Positions 1-6,753 of a DNA stretch of 12,677 nt are shown here, piece after piece. Each line of letters starts with the position of its first letter. Position 1 is the first letter of the stretch. The notes beneath the pieces were generated by a model that was given only the letters and a program-made list of their open reading frames with translations, searched no databases and was not told where the DNA came from. Origin of the DNA: an archaeon. GTDB lineage: Archaea; Nanobdellota; Nanobdellia; Woesearchaeales; JAHJEM01. The position numbers and the translations under genes are program-made. Location: positions 1 to 12,677 of the forward strand of contig JAGVFV010000109.1 in NCBI GenBank assembly GCA_020057445.1, given 5' to 3'.

Positions 1-2
1 AC

Positions 3-3000
3 TGGAACTGGGCAGCAGACGACCCCTCATTCCTCGACGAAGCATCAAACGTCTACTATGCAGTCAATGCACTTCACGATTATGCACAAAGCCTCGGTGT
101 AACAGAGATGGACTTCGCCATGCCTGCACACGTGAACTTAGGCCAGACATGCAATGCGTACTATAGTACGGAACCCTCCATTAATTTCTTCCAAAGAGGG
201 GACGGATGCGAAAGCACAGGTGTCATCGCCGACGTCATCTACCACGAATACGGGCACGGCATAGTCCACGCGCTAGACCCTGCGCTTCTTGAAGCAGGAT
301 ACTGGGACCAATCAGGAAACCTCCACGAAGCTTTGTCAGACTATTGGGCATGCACCATGAACAACAATCCCGATATGGGGGAAGGTTTCTTTCTCGAAAA
401 TCCCGAAGCACTTCGCATCTGCAACAGCGACGACAAATACCCTCAAGACTACAATCCCGAACCCCACAGCGGATGTGATATCATCTCAGGAGCCCTCTGG
501 GACCTTCGTGAAGCACTTGGCAAGACAGTCATCGATCCCCTCATTCCCGAGGCTCTCCGACTCCAGCCAATAACATTCACTGAATTCCTCTCGACACTGC
601 TCGTGGCAGACGACGACAACGGGAATCTCCAAGACGGCACGCCGCACGGACAAGCGATATGCGATACCTTCCTCTCCCATGGTGTCGCATCACCATATTG
701 CGCAGGGCAGACGACGGAACCGCTTGCTGTCATCGCAGATCCAATCCCTGAAGAACAAGTCACGGGAAGTATACCGATTATCGGCACAGCATACGGTTCG
801 AGGATAGAGCAGTTTACCCACTATACTCTGGATTATTCTTCTGACTTCGGCGGAACATGGCATACCGACGGCATCTCCCTCGAAAACAACGGACAACAAC
901 CCATAATAGACGATGTGCTTGGCCATTGGGACACCAAAGAGACCAATGATGGAGAATATATCCTCCGCCTCTCAGTCTACACTGCACATCAGAATGAACC
1001 ATCCTATGTCTCTTTCATCTACGTCAAGAATAATTTCATCACTGCACCGATTGAAAACGACCTCATCAAGGCAGGAAGCACGGTCTCCATTTTCGGCACG
1101 GTGCATCCGGTAGATTTCAACCATTATGCGCTCTACTGGGTCGATGAAGATACCGGAACAAGGCATACGACTGGTATATCCCTCCAGAACAACGGTCAAC
1201 AACCTGTCCAAGACGGACTCCTTGGAATATGGGACACGAGCAGCATAACATCTGCGGACAAATATTACCTCGAGCTTGAAGTCATCAGGGACGGAAGACC
1301 TCGGCAGGAGTACGTCAGTGTCCCGCTCTACCTAGACCCGACCATCAAGACAGGATGGCCGAAAATATACACCCCGAACCTCGAAGGCGACTATGAATTC
1401 ATCACGTCAAACCCGCTCGTCTTTGATTTCAACACTGACGGATCGGAAGAAATAATATACGCAACGCATGCTAAACAGGCTGGAATGGAGCACGATTACC
1501 TGAACATTTTCGGGCCCACTGGACAGACCATATCAAGATGGGACATGCCAACACTTCCAGGAGGAATAACCACTCTTGCCGCAGGAGACCTTGATAACGA
1601 CAATCAAAATGAGCTGGTCGTCATCTATCTTAGCACGGAGACACATCAAATCTACGTATACAACTCAGATGGAAGCATCCTTCCTGGATTTCCCATAGAT
1701 ACACCCTCTCTTGAAGATAGTGATTGGACATACTATCCATATACCATCTCTGTCAGCGTCGCAGACATCACCGGAGACCATATCCCTGATCTTCTCATCT
1801 ACGGATCAGAGTTCGGACTCATTGCAGCTTATAGCAACACAGGAAGCATGCTACCCGGCTGGCCTCAGACAGTATACCCTTTTCAGTATCGGATAGGAAG
1901 CAACCTCGTATCCCATATAAGCATCGGAAACCTCGATGCAGACCCGCAACCAGAGATCATCCTCACCATGTCTGCATATGACTCAACCACTCAGACAAAA
2001 TACGCAATATTATCTGCATACAATGCAGACGGATCAGTCTTATCAGGCTGGCCTGTCATCAAAGAAGATTATCTCTGGAACGCTCCCGCGATCGGAGACA
2101 TTGACAACGACGGGATGAACGAAATCGCAGTCGCCTACCGCGACGGATCAGGAATCTATGTCTACAACAGGGACGGTACTGTCCAGCAAGGCTGGCCACA
2201 GCTTGTCGGATATTATTTCACTGCCTCCCCAATACTCGTCGACATCAACAACGACAGACAGCTTGAGCTATTCGCCAGCAACTATGAATTTTATGACTGC
2301 AAATCCTACCTCTTCAACAGCCATGGACAACTCTTAACCGGCTGGCCGCAATTTAAGCCATTCGAAGGATTCTGGTTCTCTGTCGACTTCACATCTCCTG
2401 TCTCAACAAAACAAACCAGCGGTTCCAACTACCTCATGGAGGCTTCAGGCAACCTGCTCTATGGCTGGAACCCGCAGGGGACACTATTGTCCCAGTTCCC
2501 TAAAAGCAGCGGACGCCTAGGCATGACAGAATTTCCCATCACAGCGACAGACCTTGAAAAGGACGGAAGGCTCGACATCATCGCCATGGCCTATCGCTGG
2601 GACGATCCTTACCAGCAAAGCATCATCGTCTGGGACACAGGACTTTCAACTTCGACGACGCAGGCTTGGCCACGGCTCAGACAAGATGTCCTCGGCAGGA
2701 GCAGATACATCCCCCCTACCACTGCGTCATGGACCTCCTGCACTAATCAATCATCTGTCTCCTGTACAGACTTCTGCAGCCAGCAGGGGAAAACGTGCTC
2801 AGCAACGTGCTCGCTTCCCAACGGAGACGACAATGTCGCGGCAGTCATATTTCCTGGAAGCGCAAGCTGCGGGCAAACTACGATATTCGAGAGCGGCTGC
2901 TCATCTTCGATACCGACAGGCAGTAGCAGAAAATGCTGCTGTGCACCAATGCCGCCAGTAGGAGGTTCACCCCTCTTCGCGAAGCTGAAATCAGTACGTG

Positions 3001-3005
3001 CCTGA
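3..3005 (+). CDS. Secreted zinc metallopeptidase (HEYGH, gluzincin/M4-M36-like) with Ig-like repeats, FG-GAP propeller and Cys-rich tail; 5' end missing
   Basis: The reading frame is open from the left edge, so signal peptide and propeptide lie outside the window. An internal ATG at 108 is not a credible start, because the preceding 35 codons already look like peptidase (NVYYAVNALHDYAQ). Counting from that ATG, HEYGH is at residues 46-50 (nt 243-257) and a third zinc ligand Glu is likely E74 in NLHEALSD, the HExxH...E layout of thermolysin- and fungalysin-like enzymes. The segments SGALWDLREALG and DDDNGNLQDGTPH close the catalytic domain. Two Ig-like repeats follow (about nt 720-1341), then an eight-repeat FG-GAP/VCBS-like propeller (about 1350-2680) and a 10-Cys domain (about 2727-2945). 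I see no C-terminal membrane anchor. The role is probably extracellular proteolysis or surface binding. It converges on the debranching gene with 13 bp between stops. The peptidase class is fairly sure; the exact family (M4, M36 or a relative) is not. Confidence 0.87.
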   Translation, partial: WNWAADDPSFLDEASNVYYAVNALHDYAQSLGVTEMDFAMPAHVNLGQTCNAYYSTEPSINFFQRGDGCESTGVIADVIYHEYGHGIVHALDPALLEAGYWDQSGNLHEALSDYWACTMNNNPDMGEGFFLENPEALRICNSDDKYPQDYNPEPHSGCDIISGALWDLREALGKTVIDPLIPEALRLQPITFTEFLSTLLVADDDNGNLQDGTPHGQAICDTFLSHGVASPYCAGQTTEPLAVIADPIPEEQVTGSIPIIGTAYGSRIEQFTHYTLDYSSDFGGTWHTDGISLENNGQQPIIDDVLGHWDTKETNDGEYILRLSVYTAHQNEPSYVSFIYVKNNFITAPIENDLIKAGSTVSIFGTVHPVDFNHYALYWVDEDTGTRHTTGISLQNNGQQPVQDGLLGIWDTSSITSADKYYLELEVIRDGRPRQEYVSVPLYLDPTIKTGWPKIYTPNLEGDYEFITSNPLVFDFNTDGSEEIIYATHAKQAGMEHDYLNIFGPTGQTISRWDMPTLPGGITTLAAGDLDNDNQNELVVIYLSTETHQIYVYNSDGSILPGFPIDTPSLEDSDWTYYPYTISVSVADITGDHIPDLLIYGSEFGLIAAYSNTGSMLPGWPQTVYPFQYRIGSNLVSHISIGNLDADPQPEIILTMSAYDSTTQTKYAILSAYNADGSVLSGWPVIKEDYLWNAPAIGDIDNDGMNEIAVAYRDGSGIYVYNRDGTVQQGWPQLVGYYFTASPILVDINNDRQLELFASNYEFYDCKSYLFNSHGQLLTGWPQFKPFEGFWFSVDFTSPVSTKQTSGSNYLMEASGNLLYGWNPQGTLLSQFPKSSGRLGMTEFPITATDLEKDGRLDIIAMAYRWDDPYQQSIIVWDTGLSTSTTQAWPRLRQDVLGRSRYIPPTTASWTSCTNQSSVSCTDFCSQQGKTCSATCSLPNGDDNVAAVIFPGSASCGQTTIFESGCSSSIPTGSSRKCCCAPMPPVGGSPLFAKLKSVRA
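720..1341 (+). repeat. Tandem Ig-like domain duplication inside the metallopeptidase
   Basis: Two consecutive copies of about 101 codons. The block GISLENNGQQP at nt 870 recurs as GISLQNNGQQP at nt 1173, exactly 303 bp later. The surrounding residues also match: HYTLDY/HYALYW, GTWHTDG/GTRHTTG and LGHWDT/LGIWDT. The DNA over the NNGQQP core is still clearly similar, which points to an internal duplication. The fold is inferred as Ig/fibronectin-like from length and the beta-rich pattern; they are probably spacers between protease and propeller. Confidence 0.75.
1350..2680 (+). repeat. FG-GAP/VCBS-like beta-propeller repeats in the metallopeptidase
   Basis: About eight units of 50-60 residues alternate an Asp-rich calcium-type loop with a G-W/F-P turn. 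Seven loops are readable (DFNTDGSEEI, DLDNDNQNEL, DITGDHIPDL, NLDADPQPEI, DIDNDGMNEI, DINNDRQLEL, DLEKDGRLDI) and one is degenerate, in the unit after TGWPQF. Turns include TGWP, PGFP, PGWP, SGWP, QGWP, TGWP, SQFP and QAWP. The pattern is that of integrin-alpha-like propellers, usually extracellular and calcium-binding. The eight-blade count is my reading of the repeats. Confidence 0.8.
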
Positions 3006-3018
3006 TAACAACGCAGGT

Positions 3019-4836
3019 TCACTGACGAACACGGTTGCACAATTCGCAGAACAGCGCAGCACTCCATCCTTGAGCAAAGCATCCCTTCGACGACAATTCC
3101 TTCGCGCTTGAGACCTCTGCATGATGGCCAATCACGCCGGAAAACAATATCTCCTCGCTTGCCGCCTCGCGGATCTTCGAAATATACTCCTTGAAGAAGA
3201 ACTTATCCACATCATGCATGCAGATCGCAGCCATGCTGTTCAAAAAGAACCAAGAATCACCACGATGATACGACCTGTTGTCCATCCCTGTGTACGTGTC
3301 ACAGAAGAGATGATGGTCCTTCGCAATGGTCGAAAGACCGCCCCACGGCAGCCATAATCTCTCGAGCGCAGACGAAAACACGGACTTCCACTCCTTCTTC
3401 GACAGGAGATCAGGATAACAATAATGAGCGATGAACACGTTCGGACGGACAGTCCAATCTACACCATCCTTATAACCGTCTGCAAGCATCTTCCCGTCGA
3501 AAAAGACGCTTCGCACCCTTTCCCTCAGCAAGGTTTCTTCTGTCTCAAGATCCTTCGTGTCCTCTCCGACCTGCTTTCCGATGACAATGACGCACTGCAG
3601 CAGCGCAAGATGCAATGCTTGGATCTCAATCCGCGCACCGTCACGCATATCCCCTCCAAAATCCGTATCCATCCACGTCTCCTTCGGTCTGTTATAGATC
3701 AATCCGTCCTTCTCGCAGATTCTCCTTATCGCCCGTTCTGCAGAAAAAAGCGTGCGATAGAGGTCCTGCAGTTCCTGCAGAGAAAAAAACTTCTCAAGCG
3801 AATCCCTCCTTTTCAGCTCTCCGACAAGGTCAAGAAGCCTCTTCCCGAACCATCCTGTCCCGTCGGCAGAGCCAAGATCCGCATGGGGAAGCCTGTTTGG
3901 AAGACGGCCGTCCTCACCAAACGAGTGCGCATATTTCAAGAGGATGTCCTTCATCGCCTTGAACTCCTTCATGGTCAGCAGATACACTGAAGAGATCAGT
4001 TCATCCCGTGTCCAGAACTGGAAAAACCACGGCAATCCTGCAAAGATGCCAAAGAGCCCTCGCTGCGGACGGATGGTGAGCGACCTGCAGGAATGTTCAG
4101 CACAGACAAGGGCAATATCCTCTTTCTTCTCCCGGGAATGGATCTTTCCCTTTTCCTTCTCGAGTCGCCAATGCTTTTCCACATGCAATGCCTTGACTTT
4201 CGCCTGGGTGAGGTTTGGTGCCGCAGCGGCAATGATCTTTCCCCCTCCCTCCACGAGAAAGCGCAAGGCCTCATAGACATACGACTCGCCTCGTGCGCCG
4301 CGGCTTGCGTCATAAGGATACCATTTTCTCTTCCAATGATCCAGGATCTCGAACTCTCCCCTCCACAAGAAGACCGTAAACATGCGATAGGTGATTGCGC
4401 TCAAAGCCGCATCGCAGAACTTGGTAAACTCGACGACAACAAATTCCCCATCACGCGAAACAGTGTACATCCTTCCCTGATCATCGGACTCGTGGATGTG
4501 CCGCACATCAAGATCAACAACGATTCCTCCATGATAATTCTCAATATCGAAGAGCACTCCTGCCTCATCGAGCGCATACGATACGACCGCTTCCCCATAT
4601 TCGCAATCGACCTCGTAGCCCCTGTTCTTGACCTTCGCGATTGGCCTATCGAGATGAATCGCGTCAATGATCTTCACATAATCAAACGAATTAGGCAAAA
4701 AGACGCCGTATCCCTGATACATGGAAACATCCGCAGGGAACAGCAGCAGATAATCTCCATTCTTCGCAGTCAATAAGAATCCGGCCTCACCCTCTTTTGT
4801 CTGCACATTGCCATGCAAGCTATGCAAAATCTTCAT
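3019..4836 (-). CDS. Amylo-alpha-1,6-glucosidase (glycogen debranching enzyme, GDE_C/GH133-like)
   Basis: This 605-residue cytoplasmic enzyme is expected to hydrolyse alpha-1,6 branch points of glycogen. The N-terminal 200 residues are beta-rich, as in archaeal debranching enzymes. The C-terminal (alpha/alpha)6 part shows the family landmarks: AGLPWFFQFWTRDE (266-279), ETWMDTD (386-392), RDGARIEIQAL (398-408), RPNVFIAHYCYP (464-475), YHRGDSWFFLN (523-533) and CFAQGWSAA (586-594). It has no GH13-type transferase half, so it is likely a glucosidase only, unlike eukaryotic bifunctional debranching enzymes. Its ATG lies inside the end of the upstream nucleotidylyltransferase gene (17-bp overlap) with no clear SD, so translation is probably coupled. 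It ends 13 bp from the convergent peptidase stop. The family is confident; precise substrate length preference cannot be read. Confidence 0.88.
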   Translation of the reverse strand: MKILHSLHGNVQTKEGEAGFLLTAKNGDYLLLFPADVSMYQGYGVFLPNSFDYVKIIDAIHLDRPIAKVKNRGYEVDCEYGEAVVSYALDEAGVLFDIENYHGGIVVDLDVRHIHESDDQGRMYTVSRDGEFVVVEFTKFCDAALSAITYRMFTVFLWRGEFEILDHWKRKWYPYDASRGARGESYVYEALRFLVEGGGKIIAAAAPNLTQAKVKALHVEKHWRLEKEKGKIHSREKKEDIALVCAEHSCRSLTIRPQRGLFGIFAGLPWFFQFWTRDELISSVYLLTMKEFKAMKDILLKYAHSFGEDGRLPNRLPHADLGSADGTGWFGKRLLDLVGELKRRDSLEKFFSLQELQDLYRTLFSAERAIRRICEKDGLIYNRPKETWMDTDFGGDMRDGARIEIQALHLALLQCVIVIGKQVGEDTKDLETEETLLRERVRSVFFDGKMLADGYKDGVDWTVRPNVFIAHYCYPDLLSKKEWKSVFSSALERLWLPWGGLSTIAKDHHLFCDTYTGMDNRSYHRGDSWFFLNSMAAICMHDVDKFFFKEYISKIREAASEEILFSGVIGHHAEVSSAKELSSKGCFAQGWSAALFCELCNRVRQ

Positions 4837-5854
4837 GTTGGATGCGTATCTCGGAATGATCCCCTACGTTCAATTTCTTCGACGTATCAATGACCACCGC
4901 GTCCTCGCCGATGAGCGAGTCCACAAGCTCCACCCGCTGCAGGCGCGCACGCTCATTGATGATGCTGTCCGTGATGATGCAAAAATCGACCTTGACTCCC
5001 TTCGCGATGGACACATTCGGCCCGACGATGGAATGCGTGATCTCTGCACCCTCTGCAATCGCGACGGGAGGAATAAGGACTGAATGGCTGATCTTCGCAT
5101 CGCTTCCACCGGTATTAGGATCCACTCCCTTCTTCTTCAAATCATCATACCTCTTCTGGAGGAGTATCCTGTTCGTCTCGAGGAGCGTATCCCGCTGTCC
5201 GCAATCAAACCATCCCGCAACCTCGACTGCCTTGAAATGCTGCCCCTTCTTGATCATGAGCTTGTAGGCATCAGGAAGATAATACTCTCCCTTCATCTTC
5301 ATATCATCTGCATAGAGCTTCTCGATGCAATCAAAGAGGAGTTTATAGTCCCTGGAATAGTAGAGACCGATGTTCGCAAGCTTTGATATCGGCTCCTTTG
5401 GCTTCTCCACCATATCCGCTATGAATCCGTCCTTCCCATTCACGACGACACCGAAGCGCTGGTAATCCAGAACTTCCTTCACCCAGACGACACCGTCGAG
5501 CTTCGTCGTCTTCAAAAATGAGAGATCGGTATCGAATATCGTGTCGACAAAAATCACGAGCACAGGCTCGTCGATGCGGTCTTTCCAGATGCGGACCGCG
5601 CCTGCGCTTCCGTCCATCACTTTCTGCTCTCGGAATTCCGCATTGAAAGAGTAATTCTCTGTCACATAGCTCTCGACCTTCTCCTTCAGATAACCTGTCG
5701 TGATGCAGAGGTCTTTTATTCCAATCTCCTGGAGCTTGTCAAGGATATGCCCAAGGACCGGCTTTCCCGCGACATACAACAACGGTTTTGGAGTGGAATG
5801 CGTATGCGGACGAAGACGCGTTCCCTTTCCTGCGAGCGGAATGATGACTTTCAT
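4820..5854 (-). CDS. Sugar-1-phosphate nucleotidylyltransferase with left-handed beta-helix tail (UTP/dTTP:glucose-1-phosphate type)
   Basis: The 344-residue protein starts directly with the nucleotidyltransferase signature: GKGTRLRP (9-16) and KPLLYVAGKP (23-32). Other family marks are VEKPKEP (149-155), GEYYLPDAYKLMI (189-201) and GWFDCG (214-219). Residues about 252-316 carry hexapeptide-like repeats (KISHSVLIPP, EITHSIVGPN, VDFCIITDSI), typical of a C-terminal beta-helix. It should convert glucose-1-phosphate plus NTP to NDP-glucose and pyrophosphate, probably feeding the glycogen synthase encoded further right. Nucleotide choice (UTP, dTTP or ATP) cannot be settled from motifs. The metal-loop segment reads FVDTIFDTD (102-110) rather than the common GDN/GDxxF form. 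The ATG sits 27-28 bp from the centre of a TATA box, so the mRNA is probably leaderless. First gene of a two-gene unit with the debranching enzyme, directly behind the TrmB regulator. Confidence 0.92.
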   Translation of the reverse strand: MKVIIPLAGKGTRLRPHTHSTPKPLLYVAGKPVLGHILDKLQEIGIKDLCITTGYLKEKVESYVTENYSFNAEFREQKVMDGSAGAVRIWKDRIDEPVLVIFVDTIFDTDLSFLKTTKLDGVVWVKEVLDYQRFGVVVNGKDGFIADMVEKPKEPISKLANIGLYYSRDYKLLFDCIEKLYADDMKMKGEYYLPDAYKLMIKKGQHFKAVEVAGWFDCGQRDTLLETNRILLQKRYDDLKKKGVDPNTGGSDAKISHSVLIPPVAIAEGAEITHSIVGPNVSIAKGVKVDFCIITDSIINERARLQRVELVDSLIGEDAVVIDTSKKLNVGDHSEIRIQHEDFA

Positions 5855-5877
5855 AGTGTACAGAAATCATCGGTGGG

Positions 5878-5885
5878 TTTTTAAA
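5878..5885 (-). promoter_or_regulatory. TATA box of the nucleotidylyltransferase-debranching operon
   Basis: The minus strand reads TTTAAAAA, centred about 27-28 bp before the A of the start codon at 5854, inside the 38-bp gap after the regulator's TAA stop. This is the spacing of an archaeal TATA box to the transcription start, so transcription should begin at or next to the ATG. No SD is present before this gene, in agreement with a leaderless message. Confidence 0.6.
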
Positions 5886-5892
5886 TGTTTAC

Positions 5893-6615
5893 TTAGCGAG
5901 CGGACCTCTTCCAGAGGATTTCAAAAAAATTATCGTACGAATCTGCCGCGATCTTGTTATGGATCACTATTCCCAACGGGATCTCTGTCCATAATATGAT
6001 GCCTATCTTGTCATGCCTTATGATCGTCTCTGTCAACGGCTCGAATCCCGCATCAGTAAAGCGGTATTCTGCCTTCGGATACCTGTTGGTGGTGCACCAT
6101 TTCCGCAAGGATTCATTGAACAGCAGCCTTGCTCGTATTCCTTTTTCAGTCCGTTTCTTATGGTATTCCATCCAGAAGCGTTCTCCCATCATCAGGGACT
6201 CTTTTGAGGAGCCGAAGGTGTGATGTTCCTTTCCTCCTGCTTCGAGAAGTTCATGCAATAATTCCCGTAGTCCCCTGATTCCCCGAAAGGTCATCACTTC
6301 CGATTTCTGCTTTGCAAGCTCTTGCTTGAGCATGAGTTTTGGCAAGAGATCCTCGAACTGCCTTTTCTTGTCGTCGATGTATTCAGTGATATGCTTCGGG
6401 TTTGCCGCCTGATAATGGTTCCTTTGGCCTTCTTTCACAAAAGAGACGAATCCCTTGCTCACCAGATTATTCAGGGTCATGTGGACGACCGAGCTTTGCA
6501 GGCCTGACCTTTCAATGATGGGACCTGCTGTCGCGCTTCCAAGCTCCAGGAGCGAGATATACACCTTAATCTCTGCATGTGTGAATCCCAAGTCCTCGAG
6601 GATGGCAGTGTCCAT
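5893..6615 (-). CDS. TrmB-family transcriptional regulator
   Basis: Residues 7-75 (numbered from the upstream ATG at 6624) form the TrmB-type winged helix: LEDLGFTHAEIKVYISLLE, then SGLQSSVVHMTLNNLVSKGF as recognition helix and wing, then RNHYQAANP. A short coiled-coil region follows (about 78-107). Residues 110-243 form a PLD-like sensor domain (TFRGIRGLRELLHELLEAG, HTFGSS, FNESLRKW, TETIIRHDKIGIILW). It is shorter than the classical maltose/trehalose regulator TrmB (around 340 residues) and lacks that protein's extra C-terminal sugar-binding part. I prefer the second ATG (MDTAILEDLG, at 6615) over the one at 6624, because the TATA box centre is 26 bp from 6615 but only 17 bp from 6624. TrmB proteins usually control sugar uptake and metabolism, so the adjacent glycogen genes are likely targets. 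The ligand is unknown. Confidence 0.9.
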   Translation of the reverse strand: MDTAILEDLGFTHAEIKVYISLLELGSATAGPIIERSGLQSSVVHMTLNNLVSKGFVSFVKEGQRNHYQAANPKHITEYIDDKKRQFEDLLPKLMLKQELAKQKSEVMTFRGIRGLRELLHELLEAGGKEHHTFGSSKESLMMGERFWMEYHKKRTEKGIRARLLFNESLRKWCTTNRYPKAEYRFTDAGFEPLTETIIRHDKIGIILWTEIPLGIVIHNKIAADSYDNFFEILWKRSAR

Positions 6616-6636
6616 TCGGTTCATGACGGCACAGTC

Positions 6637-6645
6637 CTATTTAAG
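6637..6645 (-). promoter_or_regulatory. TATA box of the TrmB-like regulator gene
   Basis: The minus strand reads CTTAAATAG, centred near 6641. Transcription about 26 bp downstream would start at 6615, exactly the second in-frame ATG. This decides the start codon and implies a leaderless transcript. Confidence 0.6.
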
Positions 6646-6660
6646 TTTTTCTATTCCTCC

Positions 6661-6672
6661 TCCGTTAATGGA
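6661..6672. promoter_or_regulatory. Imperfect palindrome between two divergent promoters, candidate operator
   Basis: TCCGTTAATGGA is symmetric at 10 of 12 positions and lies midway between the TATA box of the regulator (6637-6645) and that of the receiver-like gene (6682-6690). A dimeric winged-helix protein such as the TrmB product could use it for autoregulation and control of the divergent gene. No second copy was noticed at the nucleotidylyltransferase promoter, so this is weak. Confidence 0.25.
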
Positions 6673-6681
6673 GAGTGAATG

Positions 6682-6697
6682 TTTATATAGATATAAT
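6682..6697 (+). promoter_or_regulatory. Promoter of the receiver-like gene (TATA box)
   Basis: TTTATATAG at 6682-6690 is a good archaeal TATA box and would place the transcript start near 6712, giving a 5' leader of about 42 nt that carries the SD site. A perfect TATAAT (6692-6697) sits next to it, with TGGAGA 17 bp upstream (four of six matches to a bacterial -35), so a bacterial-type reading is also possible. The A+T-rich context makes chance matches likely. Confidence 0.5.
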
Positions 6698-6738
6698 GTC
6701 ACTACTATTGTAAGGTAAAACAAAAAGAAACAAACAAA

Positions 6739-6745
6739 GGGAGGT
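6739..6745 (+). promoter_or_regulatory. Strong Shine-Dalgarno site of the receiver-like gene
   Basis: GGGAGGT ends 8 nt before the ATG at 6754 and is set in an almost pure-purine leader (AAAGGGAGGT followed by an A-run). It fixes the start codon and contrasts with the leaderless neighbours on the left. Confidence 0.8.
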
Positions 6746-6753
6746 AAAAAAAA

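Noticed and set aside
2554..2961. 135-codon frame overlapping the end of the metallopeptidase in another frame
   Set aside because: The main frame continues through propeller and Cys-rich domain; the alternative translation is low-complexity and unlike any family.
2747..3082. Possible frameshift or pseudogene at the Cys-rich end of the peptidase
   Set aside because: The cysteine spacing is orderly and continues in the same frame as the propeller up to a normal stop, so a genuine domain is more likely.
4093..4776. 227-codon open frame on the + strand opposite the debranching gene
   Set aside because: It is antisense to a gene with clear family motifs and its translation shows no recognisable domain; it results from codon bias.
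6669..6697. Bacterial sigma70 promoter (TGGAGA, 17 bp, TATAAT) as proof of a bacterial genome
   Set aside because: The region is A+T-rich and overlaps a good archaeal TATA box; the TrmB gene and TATA-spaced leaderless starts favour an archaeon. Kept only as a side note.
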